Shown: positions 32,790-40,933, numbered from the stretch's first letter. The stretch: DNA of 40,933 nt from Vicinamibacterales bacterium (GCA_041394705.1 JAWKHS010000032.1:1-40933), one strand, 5' to 3'. Notes: generated by a model from the letters alone, not told the origin. Numbers and translations are program-made.

Positions 32790-33782
32790 TTAGATCCAGC
32801 CCTGCGCGCGATACCAGGCGATGGTCCGCCGGATGCCCGTCCGGAGGTCCACCTGCGGCGCGTAGCCGAGCTCCGTCCGCGCGCGCGAGATGTCGAACGC
32901 CCGGCTCTTCGTGTAGAAGTCTACCCGGCGCCGATACAGCGGCGGCTCGATTCTGAGCGGCACGCAGACCAGCTCGCAGGCCAGGCCCGCCAGCCACACC
33001 GGCCAGACGGGCAGGTGCACCCGCGGCGGCTGCACGCCCAACTCCTCGGCCACGAGGGCCACCAGCTCGTTCAGCGTCGTGTAGCGCTCGCCGGCCAGGA
33101 TGTAGGTGCGCCCGGCGGCGGCGGGCACCTCGCCGCACAAACGAAAGCCTTCCACGAGATCGTCGATGTAGGTGAGGTGGTAGTACGCGGTGCAGGGACC
33201 GAGCATCGGGAACCGCCCGCGCGCCAGCCCCTTGAACATCTTGAGGAACCGCGTGTCGCCCGGCCCGTGGATGCCGATGGGCCGCGCCACCACCACGTCC
33301 AGGCCGCGGGACAGACCGAACTCGCGGGCGAGACGCTCCGCCTCGAGCTTCGTCTCCTGGTAGACGTCCCCGGGATTGAACGGGGCGTCCTCGTTCGCGG
33401 GCGGGTCGCTGATGTGTCCGTGGACGCCGCCGGTCGAACAATGGACCACCCGCCGGACGCCCGCCGCCCTGGCCGCGTCCAGGAGGTGGCGGGTGCCGTC
33501 GACGTTGATGGCGCGGTAGGCGGCGTCGGGCTGGCCCGCTTCCCGGTAGGTCGCGGCGATGTGGTACACGACCTCCACGCCGGCGCACGCCCTGGCCAGG
33601 GCCTCCGGACTGCCGAGATCGCCCTCGACGGCGACGACACCGGCGCCGGGCAGGGCCGAGGCCTGGAAGCGCTGGAGGCTGCGCGTCCGGACGAGGGCGC
33701 GGACGGCGTCACCCCGGCGGGCGAGCGTCTCGGCGAGGTGTCCGCCAGTGAAACCGGTCGCTCCGGTGACCAGGACCTTCAC
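32790..33782 (-). CDS. NAD(P)-dependent epimerase/dehydratase-type SDR
   Basis: A 330-residue extended SDR. The dinucleotide loop is VTGATGFTGGHL, with arginines (LVRTRSLQRF) after the second strand that suggest NADP preference. The active site is CSTGGVHGH followed by YQETK (YxxxK). It resembles hopanoid-associated sugar epimerases and dihydroflavonol-reductase-like proteins, so the substrate could be a nucleotide sugar or a lipid-linked sugar. Its GTG start overlaps the stop of the upstream glycosyltransferase (GTGA). Confidence 0.86.
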   Translation of the reverse strand: MKVLVTGATGFTGGHLAETLARRGDAVRALVRTRSLQRFQASALPGAGVVAVEGDLGSPEALARACAGVEVVYHIAATYREAGQPDAAYRAINVDGTRHLLDAARAAGVRRVVHCSTGGVHGHISDPPANEDAPFNPGDVYQETKLEAERLAREFGLSRGLDVVVARPIGIHGPGDTRFLKMFKGLARGRFPMLGPCTAYYHLTYIDDLVEGFRLCGEVPAAAGRTYILAGERYTTLNELVALVAEELGVQPPRVHLPVWPVWLAGLACELVCVPLRIEPPLYRRRVDFYTKSRAFDISRARTELGYAPQVDLRTGIRRTIAWYRAQGWI

Positions 33783-35029
33783 CGGGCGGCGGGCTCCTGC
33801 ACCGCGGGGCCGGCCGGACCGGCGGCGCCGGCGAGACGGCGGCAGACCTCGGCCGTCCGCGCCAGATAGACCTCCCGGCTGTAGCGCTCGTCCGACAGCC
33901 GCCGGGCGGCCGCGGCCAGCGCGCGCCCGGCCTCGGGGTCGTCCAGCAGCCCGGCGATGGCGTCGGCGAACGCCGCGGCGTCCGGCGCGGTCAGCCGTGC
34001 CACCTCTGGGGACAGCACCTGGGTGTGGGTCAGGAGGTTCGTCGCCACGATGGGGGTGCCGCTCCGCAGGTACGAGTAGATCTTGAGCGGCGTGTTGGTG
34101 CCACGGATCCGGGGCGAGGCCAGGACGGCGGCCGTCGCCACGAACGCCGGGATCTCACGGGCGGGCTGCTGGCCCGTGAAGACCACGGTATGCGCGCCCA
34201 GCCGTCGGGCCGTCGCCGTCGCCGCATCCACCTGGGCCGGTTCGCCGCCCACGACCAGGACGCGCGCCGCGGGGTGCGTGGCGCCGAGCCTGGCCGCCGC
34301 GTCGAGGAGCATGTCCACCCCCTGATACGGTTCGAAGGTGCCGGTGTAGAGCACGACGGGCGCCTCGGCCGGCAGGCCCCACCGCTCGCGGATGGCCGCG
34401 GGCGTCAGGGTCGGAGGATCGGCCACGTCGCCGCCCATGACGTTCTCGATGAGGATGGCGCGGTCGCCGTGGCCCATCTCCACCACCGTGTCCTGCAGTT
34501 CCTGGCAGATCGTGATGACGACGTCGGACCGTCCCACCATCTGCCGTTCCACCACGTCGAACAGGCGCCGCAGCACGGTCGAGCCGCTGAACTTGAAGTT
34601 GCTCAGCTGCTGCGGGAGGCTCGAGTGCATGTCGTAGAGGTGCGGGATCCCGAGCCACCGGGCCAGCCACACGCCGACGAGGCCCATCTCCTCATGGGAG
34701 TGCACGGCGTCGTACCGCCCGGCCAGCGCGCGGCGGGCGATCGTGGCGAGCATCAGGACATCCAGCACGACCTTCACGCCGGACGGGCCGATCGGCACCC
34801 GGGTGACGAACGGCGGCCGGGGGCTCCTGAAGATGCGGAGATGGGGCAGGTCCACGTCCCGCCCGATGGGATAGGTGACGAGGTCCACCTCGTGGCCGAG
34901 GTCGCCGAGCGCTTTGATGCGATGGAACTCGCTGAAGGGCGTCCCCCGCGGCTCGAAGAAGGGCTCCGGGGCCAGCATGAGGACGCGCAGGCGGCGCGAC
35001 GGGGCGGCGGCGGGCGGCTGAGCGGGCAC
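33779..35029 (-). CDS. GT4-family glycosyltransferase, first gene of the glycan block
   Basis: A 416-residue GT-B glycosyltransferase. The acceptor domain has RVLMLAPEPFFEPRGTPFSE and HSHEEMGLVG; the donor domain has VLYTGTFEPYQGVDMLLDAA and VLVVGGEP. The usual E-x7-E region is weaker: RIRGTNTPLKIYSYLRSGTP, a variant seen in some GT4 proteins. The start is a GTG at 35027-35029 with GAAGGG upstream, or the adjacent TTG. Upstream the direction of transcription flips. Confidence 0.9.
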   Translation of the reverse strand: MPAQPPAAAPSRRLRVLMLAPEPFFEPRGTPFSEFHRIKALGDLGHEVDLVTYPIGRDVDLPHLRIFRSPRPPFVTRVPIGPSGVKVVLDVLMLATIARRALAGRYDAVHSHEEMGLVGVWLARWLGIPHLYDMHSSLPQQLSNFKFSGSTVLRRLFDVVERQMVGRSDVVITICQELQDTVVEMGHGDRAILIENVMGGDVADPPTLTPAAIRERWGLPAEAPVVLYTGTFEPYQGVDMLLDAAARLGATHPAARVLVVGGEPAQVDAATATARRLGAHTVVFTGQQPAREIPAFVATAAVLASPRIRGTNTPLKIYSYLRSGTPIVATNLLTHTQVLSPEVARLTAPDAAAFADAIAGLLDDPEAGRALAAAARRLSDERYSREVYLARTAEVCRRLAGAAGPAGPAVQEPAAR

Positions 35030-35032
35030 CAA

Positions 35033-35145
35033 AGCCCTTCATCATAACCTCACTTCCCCGCTTCTTGCTGACCTGTCAATACTTATGGTATCGTCCGGCG
35101 TTTGCGCACGCGCCTGGCACGCTGCCCGGAGCGTCCGCTCGATGC
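35033..35145. promoter_or_regulatory. Divergent promoter region
   Basis: This 113-base gap holds the start of the long minus-strand run and the plus-strand membrane gene. It contains an AT-richer core at 35070-35095. TTGACA reads on the minus strand at 35074-35079 without a well-spaced -10. TTGCTG with TATCGT 18 bases later reads on the plus strand and could serve the membrane protein gene. Confidence 0.4.
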
Positions 35146-36099
35146 ATGGCGTCGCCCGTCCCCTCACGCGCCCTGAAGGTCCTGGCCAAGCTCGGCCTGA
35201 GCGTCGGCCTGATGGCCTTCGTGCTCCGTGACACCAGCCTCGGGGCGCTCTGGGCGACCTTCCAGCGCGTGCGCCCGGCATGGGTGCTGGCCGCCCTCGC
35301 CAGCCACGGCCTGATGGCCGCGGTGAGCGTGTGGCGCTGGTGGATCCTGCTGCGCGCCCAGCACGTGCGCATTCCGGCCCGAACGCTCTCCGAGTCGTTC
35401 TGGGTGGCGCTCTTCTTCAACAACTTCCTGCCGAGCAACATCGGGGGCGACGTGGTGCGCATCGCCGACACCGCCCGGCCGGCCGGATCGAAGACCCTGG
35501 CCACCATGGTGGTGTTCGTGGACCGCGTGCTCGGGCTCTTCGCGCTCCTCACGGTCGGGGCGCTCGGCGCGATGGCGGCCCGCGGGGTCGGCATCGACAT
35601 CCCGGGCACGATCTGGATCGAGGTGGGCGCCGTGGCGGCGCTCTGTCTCTGCATCCTGCTGTTCTTCGCGCCGGGCGCGCTCGACATGGCCCTTGGCCCG
35701 GTCCGGGCCACCGGCCACCCCTGGATCCTCCACAAGGTCGAGACCCTGCAGGAGACGCTGGCGAAGTTCCGGGCGCAGCCCTCGGCGCTGGTCGGCGCGC
35801 TGGCGGGGGCGCTGGTCGTCCAGGTGGTGATCGTCGCCTTCTACGCGCTGACCGCTCGCAGCCTCTCGATTCCGCTGCCGCTCGTCATGGCCGGGGTGCT
35901 GGTGCCGGTGGCGATGGCCATCCAGATGGTGCCGGTGTCCATCAACGGCTTCGGCGTCCGCGAGGCGGTATTCAGCTTCTTTTTCGTCCGTTTCGGGTTC
36001 GGCGTGGACGCCGCCGTCGCCGTCTCCCTCCTGGGCACGCTGCTGGTGATGCTCTTCTCGCTCGGCGGCGGCGCCCTCTTCCTCATCCGCAAGCACTGA
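35146..36099 (+). CDS. LPG-synthase-TM / UPF0104-family integral membrane protein
   Basis: A 317-residue protein with about eight membrane segments of the lysylphosphatidylglycerol-synthase transmembrane (AglD/MprF flippase-like) family. Family marks are FFNNFLPSNIGGDVVRIADT, FVDRVLGLFALL and the late INGFGVREAVF segment. It lacks the cytosolic synthase domain, so it likely moves or presents a lipid-linked substrate. The ATG at 35146-35148 begins at the family N-terminus; the frame is open further up to an ATG at 35065. A second member of the family lies at 40227. Confidence 0.9.
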   Translation: MASPVPSRALKVLAKLGLSVGLMAFVLRDTSLGALWATFQRVRPAWVLAALASHGLMAAVSVWRWWILLRAQHVRIPARTLSESFWVALFFNNFLPSNIGGDVVRIADTARPAGSKTLATMVVFVDRVLGLFALLTVGALGAMAARGVGIDIPGTIWIEVGAVAALCLCILLFFAPGALDMALGPVRATGHPWILHKVETLQETLAKFRAQPSALVGALAGALVVQVVIVAFYALTARSLSIPLPLVMAGVLVPVAMAIQMVPVSINGFGVREAVFSFFFVRFGFGVDAAVAVSLLGTLLVMLFSLGGGALFLIRKH

Positions 36100-36278
36100 C
36101 CGTCGCAGGCCCGCCGCGTCCGGACGGCTGGAGCTCATCCGTAGCTCCTGGAGCGAGTAAAGTTCCGTGCAGGTCCCGCCGATAGGCCTGTATGCCGGGA
36201 GCACGACGTTCGGCCGCGCCACCACTCCCAGGGTGCCGCCGAGCCGCCTGCTGGTCGGAGGGTGTGGGAGTGCGTCAC
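36100..36278. other. Intergenic region, nothing recognised
   Basis: A 179-base gap before the first lipoprotein gene. No promoter, hairpin or gene match stands out; upstream in-frame starts for the lipoprotein read through it but would bury the signal peptide. Confidence 0.4.
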
Positions 36279-37463
36279 ATGCATCGAGTCCGAGCCTTCG
36301 GCATCGCGGTGCTCGCCGTCGCGGCGGCCGCGTGCCAGTCGTCCAAGAGCGCCAATCCGCTCAGCCCTGACATCGCCGGGCCGATCGCGGGCGTCACCAT
36401 CGCCGCCCCGAAAGCCCTGGAGCCCGGCGTGAACCAGACGGTGGGCGCCGACGAGCAGCCGGTCGCCTTCCTCATCGAGAACGCCGACACGTCAGGCGTC
36501 CGGCCACTGTCCCTCCAGTTCCAGCTGGCGACCGACGCCGGGTTCCAGTCGGTGGTCCACCAGGCCGATCGGCTCACGCCCGGACCGAACGGCCAGACGA
36601 AGTACCAGCTGCCGCTCACGCTCACGACGCCCGGCGTCTACTACTGGCGCGCCCGTGCGTTCGACGGCGCCAACACCGGCCCCTATTCCGCGCCGGCCGC
36701 CTTCACGCTGCTCGAGCCGATCATCATCGACGCGCCGGTGCCGGTCGCGCCGCAGGGCGTCATCGACACGGTCTCTCCGGTGTTCGTCCTGCGCAACGGC
36801 CGGATCGCCGGGCCCGCCGGACCGGTCGTGTACCGGGTCGAGATCTTCACCGCCCCGGACGAGCGGACGCTCGTGGCCGTCCTCAGCGGCGACGTGAATC
36901 CCGGCGGCACGACGTCGATCCCCTCGGGCGCCGCGGCGCCGTACAACACCACCTTCTACTGGCGCGCCTACGCCACCAACGGCGCGAAGGAGACGGCCCG
37001 GACCGGCTTCGTGGCGTTCCGCACGCCGTCTGCGCCGACGGGCGGTGGAGGTGGCGGGGGCGGCGGTGGCGGAGGCGGCACCGGCGGCGTCGGGCCGGCA
37101 CGCTCGATCGATATCAACGAAGCCCTGGCGATCATCAAGGGCTTCCACGACGGCTCCGGCGCCAACCTGGGCTCGGGCTCGTCGCGCGACAGCCGGAACG
37201 CGTTCTTCGCCAGCGCCGTGGCCATCGTGCACTACGGCCATCCGCGCTGGAATCCGAAGGGACCGGACTCCGGCTGGTGTATCAAGGACGGCGGCGCCGG
37301 CCGTCCGCAGTCGGACGACGTGATCGTGCGCTGCGGAAACCGCGACGCCTGGGACCTCATCGGCGGCGCCGGCGCCCCCGGCTACTCGTTCCACGCCGAC
37401 TACATCGGGCGGCTGCCGGGCGACCAGAACGTCTACCCGCCGCCGCGCTCCGCGCTGCCCTGA
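36279..37463 (+). CDS. FN3-like lipoprotein with conserved C-terminal domain, copy 1
   Basis: A 394-residue predicted lipoprotein: signal peptide with lipobox ending AVAAAAC (Cys19), two FN3/Ig-like beta domains (about 65-150 and 155-250, each with a YYWRA/FYWRA strand), a run of 13 glycines (about 256-268) and a C-terminal domain of about 120 residues. The last domain contains SGWCIKDGG, QSDDVIVRCGNRDAWDLIGGAG and a PPP tail, and is shared with the lipoprotein at 38538. I know no function for it. It is expected at the outer membrane surface or periplasmic face. GGGAG upstream of the ATG supports the start. Codons in the glycine run are mixed, so it is selected rather than a simple slippage tract. 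Confidence 0.8.
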   Translation: MHRVRAFGIAVLAVAAAACQSSKSANPLSPDIAGPIAGVTIAAPKALEPGVNQTVGADEQPVAFLIENADTSGVRPLSLQFQLATDAGFQSVVHQADRLTPGPNGQTKYQLPLTLTTPGVYYWRARAFDGANTGPYSAPAAFTLLEPIIIDAPVPVAPQGVIDTVSPVFVLRNGRIAGPAGPVVYRVEIFTAPDERTLVAVLSGDVNPGGTTSIPSGAAAPYNTTFYWRAYATNGAKETARTGFVAFRTPSAPTGGGGGGGGGGGGGTGGVGPARSIDINEALAIIKGFHDGSGANLGSGSSRDSRNAFFASAVAIVHYGHPRWNPKGPDSGWCIKDGGAGRPQSDDVIVRCGNRDAWDLIGGAGAPGYSFHADYIGRLPGDQNVYPPPRSALP

Positions 37464-37494
37464 TCGCTCGCCGCCGCGGCCGCGTACACACATC

Positions 37495-37527
37495 GGGCCG
37501 GCGGGATCGTCGGATCCCGGCCGGCCC
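37495..37527. terminator. Hairpin between convergent genes
   Basis: GGGCCGGCGGGATC pairs with GATCCCGGCCGGCCC around a GTCG loop with one bulged base. It lies 32 bases after the lipoprotein stop and 52 before the barrel gene's stop on the other strand, so it could end both transcripts. The trailing TTCGTCTT is only weakly U-rich. Confidence 0.6.
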
Positions 37528-37578
37528 TTCGTCTTGGTCAGCCGCGGGCGACGCCGCGGGGCGACCGGCGACGCGGCG

Positions 37579-38328
37579 CTAGAACCGCACGCGCAGGCCG
37601 CCGCCGAACTGGATGCCGCCCACCTTGGTCTTCGCGGTCTGCGAGATGACCTGGAACTCGGACGCGGCCTCGGCGTAGCGCACGTAGGCGCCGAGCCGGA
37701 AGTTGCTCGTGCCCGACTGCGCGATCTGGTAGGACACGTCCGCGCCCACGTGGCCGCCCCACGCGTTGTGCTTGCGCACCTGCGTCTGGGAGGTGAGGTT
37801 GACCGCCGTGAACGCGCCGCCCGCTTCGGTGAAGTCCACGCCGCTGACGACCTCTTGCGTGAACCGGAACTGCGACGGGCCGGCCAGGAACTGGACGTCG
37901 AGCTTGTCGGTCAGGCCGAGGCGGTAGCCGAGGCTGAGGTGCAGGGCCTGCTCGGTGCGCTTCAGATCGTCGACCGTGCCCGAGAACGAGCGGGGGCGGT
38001 CGAAGAACAGCGGGTGCGGCACCTGGCCGCTCACGTCCGCGAAGTCGGTGCTGGACGTCCGGTGAAAGTTGGCGGCCGCGATCCAGTTGCCGGTCAGCCG
38101 CGCGCCGACGCCGAAGTCGAGCACCGCGCCGCTGGACACTTCGCTCGACACGTCCACGCGGCCCAGTTCGTCGTACTTCGAGAACGTGCTGCCGTCGCTG
38201 TAGATCTGCGTGCCGGGCTCGAAGGCACCGCTGAGGCCGATGAAGAACCGCGACTCGTCGGTCTGCGCGGCCACGTCGACGGCGCTGGCCAGGAGCCCCG
38301 CCGCCATCACAAAGGTCACCACTCGCAT
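37579..38328 (-). CDS. Predicted outer-membrane beta-barrel protein
   Basis: A 249-residue protein: signal peptide (RVVTFVMAAGLLASAVDVAAQ) then amphipathic strands (FFIGLSGAFE, LDFGVGARLTGNWIAAANFHR, LHLSLGYRLGL, FRLGAYVRYAE) and a terminal RVRF whose final Phe is the usual BAM recognition signal. Probably a small eight-to-ten-stranded barrel; ligand unknown. The ATG at 38326-38328 has GGAG upstream. It lies between the two FN3-like lipoproteins, on the opposite strand. Confidence 0.82.
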   Translation of the reverse strand: MRVVTFVMAAGLLASAVDVAAQTDESRFFIGLSGAFEPGTQIYSDGSTFSKYDELGRVDVSSEVSSGAVLDFGVGARLTGNWIAAANFHRTSSTDFADVSGQVPHPLFFDRPRSFSGTVDDLKRTEQALHLSLGYRLGLTDKLDVQFLAGPSQFRFTQEVVSGVDFTEAGGAFTAVNLTSQTQVRKHNAWGGHVGADVSYQIAQSGTSNFRLGAYVRYAEAASEFQVISQTAKTKVGGIQFGGGLRVRF

Positions 38329-38537
38329 CGTCTGCTCCGATCCCCAGTCCGCAAGGCGCGCACGCCCCGCGCATCGACGGGCTCGTCCGGGGCATGACGA
38401 GCTCGATGGTCGCGGGATGTTAGCACGGCCGGACGAAACAGCCTGGAATAGCTGGGGAAAAATCGGGCCCTGGAGTATCATGGCGGGTCGTGTTCCAGGG
38501 GCGCCCGCCCTTCGCGAACACGCCTAGAGGAGTGACG

Positions 38538-39425
38538 ATGGCTCGACGACGATTTCGCCTGAGCGCGGGACTGGCGGCCCTGGGACTGGCTGCCGCGTGT
38601 TCCCAGAACCCGGCCGGCCCCACCACGCCGAGCGCGGCCGCGGGCAGCGACACCACGGCCAACGCCGACGGCTCGACGCTCAAGATCTCGGCGCCCACCC
38701 CCAGGAGCCCCGTGGGTGGCGAGCGTCTGACCACGGCGCGGCCGACCTTCAGCTTCGACGCCGCGACCGGACGCTACGCCGCGGCCAGTCCCAGCTACCG
38801 CATCGAGGTGTTCACGTCGGACGGCGCACTGCTCGGCGCCCGCGACCTGCCGGCCGGGACGACGTCGTACGTCGCCGACACCGACCTTGGCCTCAACGAA
38901 ACCTTCCTGTGGCGCGTGCGCGCCGAACTCGACGGGGCCGTCGGCCCCTGGTCCGCCACCGAGTCGTTCCTGACCCCGGCGCCCGCGGTCTTCACGCCGC
39001 CACCCGGCAGCGGCAGCGGCGGCACCCTGCCGTTCCCGATTCCCGCGGCCTGCGGTCCTGGCGATCCCTCAAACCGGTTCGCGTGCGTGTCGGCGATGGC
39101 CCGGCTGTCCGCCGAGTGGGCGGCCTGCGCGCGCGGCATCGGCATCGGGTGCCACCGCTTCACCCGTCAGGTCGTCTACGCCCTGGCGCAGAGTGACCCG
39201 GGCTACCAGCTGATTCAGGCGCAGCCCGGCGGACATGCCTGCAACTGCTCGGCGTGCGGTCCGAGCGACGGCACGATGCTGCGCGAGGACACGACGGTGT
39301 ACCGCGGCAACCGCGTCTACGACATGATCACGGGCGCGGGCGGTTCGTCGCCGGGGCTGACCTGGAGCTCGGTGCCCGGTCCGCGGCCCGGCGACATCCC
39401 CAAGGACGCCGTCCTCTGCCAGTAG
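38538..39425 (+). CDS. FN3-like lipoprotein with conserved C-terminal domain, copy 2
   Basis: A 295-residue predicted lipoprotein: signal peptide with lipobox GLAAAC (Cys21), one FN3/Ig-like domain (about 55-150; FLWRVRAELDGAVGPWSATE), a short Gly/Ser linker and a C-terminal domain related to the one at 36279. The shared core is HRFTRQVVYALAQ..., then SDGTMLREDTTVYRGNRVYDMITGAGG. This copy has seven cysteines in the C-terminal part (for example HACNCSACG), suggesting disulfides or metal binding. Strong AGAGGAG supports the start. Upstream, TATCAT at 38476-38481 may be a -10, without a clear -35. Confidence 0.8.
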   Translation: MARRRFRLSAGLAALGLAAACSQNPAGPTTPSAAAGSDTTANADGSTLKISAPTPRSPVGGERLTTARPTFSFDAATGRYAAASPSYRIEVFTSDGALLGARDLPAGTTSYVADTDLGLNETFLWRVRAELDGAVGPWSATESFLTPAPAVFTPPPGSGSGGTLPFPIPAACGPGDPSNRFACVSAMARLSAEWAACARGIGIGCHRFTRQVVYALAQSDPGYQLIQAQPGGHACNCSACGPSDGTMLREDTTVYRGNRVYDMITGAGGSSPGLTWSSVPGPRPGDIPKDAVLCQ

Positions 39426-39449
39426 CGCGCTAGACCGACGTCGGGACGC

Positions 39450-39476
39450 GCGGGCGGACGCACGGCGTTCGCCCGC
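39450..39476 (+). terminator. Possible terminator hairpin after lipoprotein copy 2
   Basis: A 12-base stem (GCGGGCGGACGC with GCGTTCGCCCGC, one G-T pair) around an ACG loop, 24 bases after the stop. No U-tract follows, so it may instead be a pause site or mRNA end hairpin. Confidence 0.45.
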
Positions 39477-39493
39477 CCAGCCGTGGCCTCTCC

Positions 39494-40225
39494 GTGGCCG
39501 ATACACCAGACACCTTCTACAAGTCGTTCTCCGAGAAGTCGCTGACCGGCTACGGCAGCGGCCGGCGCGCGCGCATCGAGCAGCACCGGCTGGCGCTGCT
39601 CCACCGCTACCGCCCGGCGCCGGGCGACATGGTGGAAGTGGGCCCGGGCCACGGCACGCTGGCCGAACAGGCGGTCGCGGCCGGCTGGCGCTACACGGCA
39701 ATCGAGGCCAGCCAGATCCTGGTCGGCGTGCTGAAGGCCAAGGGGCTGCGCGTCATCGAGTCGTGGGCGCCGCCGATTCCGGTGCCGGACGAGAGCGTGG
39801 ACGTCGTCTACGCCGACCAGGTGCTCGAGCACATGAACGGCATCGAGCAGGCGCGGCATTTCACGGCCGAAGCGCGCCGTGCGCTGCGGCCCGGCGGCGT
39901 CTTCTTCGTGGTCGTGCCCGACTACCTGAAGGAACGCACGTTCTTCTGGGACGTGGACTACACCCACAACTTCGTGACCACCGAGCGCCGCTGCCGCCAG
40001 CTGTTCAACGACGGCGGCCTCGAGGTACTTGCCGTGGAGCGGGCCATCGGCCTGGCGACGGGTCTCGGCCGCGACGCCCTGGCCGCGGCGGCGCTGCTGG
40101 TGAACCTGCCCGGCGTGGACGCGCTCTCGCGCCACACGGGGACCACCGAGCTCGTCTTCAAGATCCGCAAGAACCTGTTCGAAACGCTCACCTTCGTCGC
40201 CCGGAAGCCCACCGGGAGCGTCTAG
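39494..40225 (+). CDS. Class I SAM-dependent methyltransferase
   Basis: A 243-residue Rossmann methyltransferase. Motif I is VEVGPGHGT (about 47-55), an acidic end of strand 2 is AIEAS, motif II-like DVVYADQVLEHM and motif III RALRPGGVFFVVVPDY. The DQVLEHM pattern is typical of the Methyltransf_11/23 group, often found with sugar or lipid substrates. The GTG start (39494) lacks a Shine-Dalgarno. It precedes a flippase-like gene by one base, so the two are probably one operon and the substrate may be a glycan or lipid-linked sugar. Confidence 0.88.
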   Translation: MADTPDTFYKSFSEKSLTGYGSGRRARIEQHRLALLHRYRPAPGDMVEVGPGHGTLAEQAVAAGWRYTAIEASQILVGVLKAKGLRVIESWAPPIPVPDESVDVVYADQVLEHMNGIEQARHFTAEARRALRPGGVFFVVVPDYLKERTFFWDVDYTHNFVTTERRCRQLFNDGGLEVLAVERAIGLATGLGRDALAAAALLVNLPGVDALSRHTGTTELVFKIRKNLFETLTFVARKPTGSV

Positions 40226-40226
40226 C

Positions 40227-40933
40227 ATGCCCGGGCGCCTGGCCGGGTCCTGGGCCCTGCGGCTCGCCGTCACGGCCGGCATCCTCGGCTGGATGGCCAC
40301 CCGGATCGACATGGGCGCGGCGGCCCGCGCCGTGGGCGCCATCTCGCGCGTCCACCTCGCCGCGGTCCTGGGCCTCGTGGCGATCGACCGTCTCGTCATG
40401 ATCCTGCGGTGGGTCCTGCTCCTGCGCGCCGCCGGCGTCGGCGTCTCGGCCCGCGACGCCGCCCGCATCTTCCTGACGAGTTCGTTCGTCGGCAGCTTCC
40501 TGCCGGCGGGCGTCGGCGGCGACGCCGCGCGCGCCTGGAGCCTGGCGCAGGTCACCTCGCGTCTCGGCGACGCGCTCGCCTCGGTGCTCGTGGACCGTCT
40601 GCTCGGCGTGGTCGCGCTGGCCGCGATGGGCGGCGTCGGCCTGGCCGTGTGGGCGCCCGATGGCGTGAGCGTACCGCGCCTCGCCGCCGGGATCGCCGTC
40701 GCCGGCCTGACCTGCGCCGCCGCGTTCTGGGCGGACGCGATCCTGCGGGCGCTCGTGCCCGCCGATCGCCACGGCGGCGCCATCGTGCGGCGCGCCTTGC
40801 GCGTGGCCGACGCCGTCGCGCACTACCGCGGGCACCGCTCGGCGCTCACCGTCGTCATGGGCTGGTCCATCGTCGTGCAGGTGCTGCGGATCGTGCAGGC
40901 GTACCTGCTGGGACTCGGTCTGGGGCTGACCGT
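40227..40933 (+). CDS. LPG-synthase-TM / UPF0104-family membrane protein, second copy, 3' end cut by window edge
   Basis: The first 235 or so residues of a multi-spanning protein paralogous to that at 35146. Shared pattern: SSFVGSFLPAGVGGDAARAW followed by VLVDRLLGVVALA, matching FLPxxxGGDxxR and VDRxLG of the first copy. About six membrane segments are visible. It starts one base after the methyltransferase stop. Likely role as for the first copy: transfer or exposure of a lipid-linked substrate across the inner membrane (inference). Confidence 0.88.
   Translation, partial: MPGRLAGSWALRLAVTAGILGWMATRIDMGAAARAVGAISRVHLAAVLGLVAIDRLVMILRWVLLLRAAGVGVSARDAARIFLTSSFVGSFLPAGVGGDAARAWSLAQVTSRLGDALASVLVDRLLGVVALAAMGGVGLAVWAPDGVSVPRLAAGIAVAGLTCAAAFWADAILRALVPADRHGGAIVRRALRVADAVAHYRGHRSALTVVMGWSIVVQVLRIVQAYLLGLGLGLT

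Noticed and set aside
36192..36278. Longer N-terminus for the first FN3-like lipoprotein
   Set aside because: It would place the lipoprotein signal peptide internally; the ATG at 36279 has a suitable GGGAG.
1..40933. CRISPR array, prophage, transposon or tRNA-linked island
   Set aside because: No regularly spaced direct repeats, integrase, transposase, phage structural gene or tRNA was seen; base composition looks even throughout.

Overview
The window comes from a chromosome with high G+C. I see no rRNA, tRNA, transposase, phage or CRISPR sequence in it. The gene content suggests a Gram-negative acidobacterium, most likely class Vicinamibacteria: outer-membrane barrels and lipoproteins, FN3-like lipoproteins with an uncharacterised C-terminal domain, a fused single-chain GcvP, NtrC-type regulators and many GTG starts. 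That placement is inference, because there is no rRNA here to test it.

Layout. (1) 1-4663, minus strand: the glycine cleavage operon gcvT-gcvH-gcvP, followed by the start of an NAD(P)HX repair gene cut by the window edge. A good sigma-70-like promoter precedes gcvT. (2) 4774-7577, minus: an AAA+ regulator that lacks the sigma-54 contact motif, and a tightly overlapping trio of ComEA-like DNA-binding protein, GspH/pilin-like pseudopilin and PilZ-like protein. (3) 7920-10002, plus: an exported protein-kinase-fold protein next to an exported PPP-like phosphatase. (4) 10240-12502, plus: a UDP-sugar dehydrogenase homologue that has lost its catalytic and NAD motifs, then galE. (5) 12534-35029, minus: about 22 kb without a strand switch. 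It holds an amidohydrolase, the RNase P RNA gene rnpB, an NtrC-family response regulator, HtrA protease, DNA ligase, polyprenyl synthase, TatD, MetRS, LarC, RadC, a DapF with both catalytic cysteines replaced by serine, an outer-membrane protein, Dtd, TtcA, and a five-gene glycan block (three GT4 glycosyltransferases, one multi-spanning membrane protein, one SDR epimerase/reductase). (6) 35146-40933, mostly plus: two paralogous LPG-synthase-TM/UPF0104 membrane proteins, two lipoproteins sharing a C-terminal domain, an outer-membrane barrel on the opposite strand, and a SAM methyltransferase.

How the genes fit together. Housekeeping genes (glycine cleavage, DNA replication and repair, tRNA charging and modification, protein quality control) are interleaved with surface functions. 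The block at 28534-35029 together with 35146-36099 and 39494-40933 looks like part of a surface glycan or glycolipid assembly locus; GalE at 11495 could supply a sugar nucleotide. Translational coupling is common: 4-nt ATGA or GTGA overlaps join ligA/htrA, the outer-membrane gene/dapF, and three junctions in the glycan block. The most unusual points are the exported kinase/phosphatase pair, the degenerate dehydrogenase, the Ser/Ser DapF and the lipoprotein pair.
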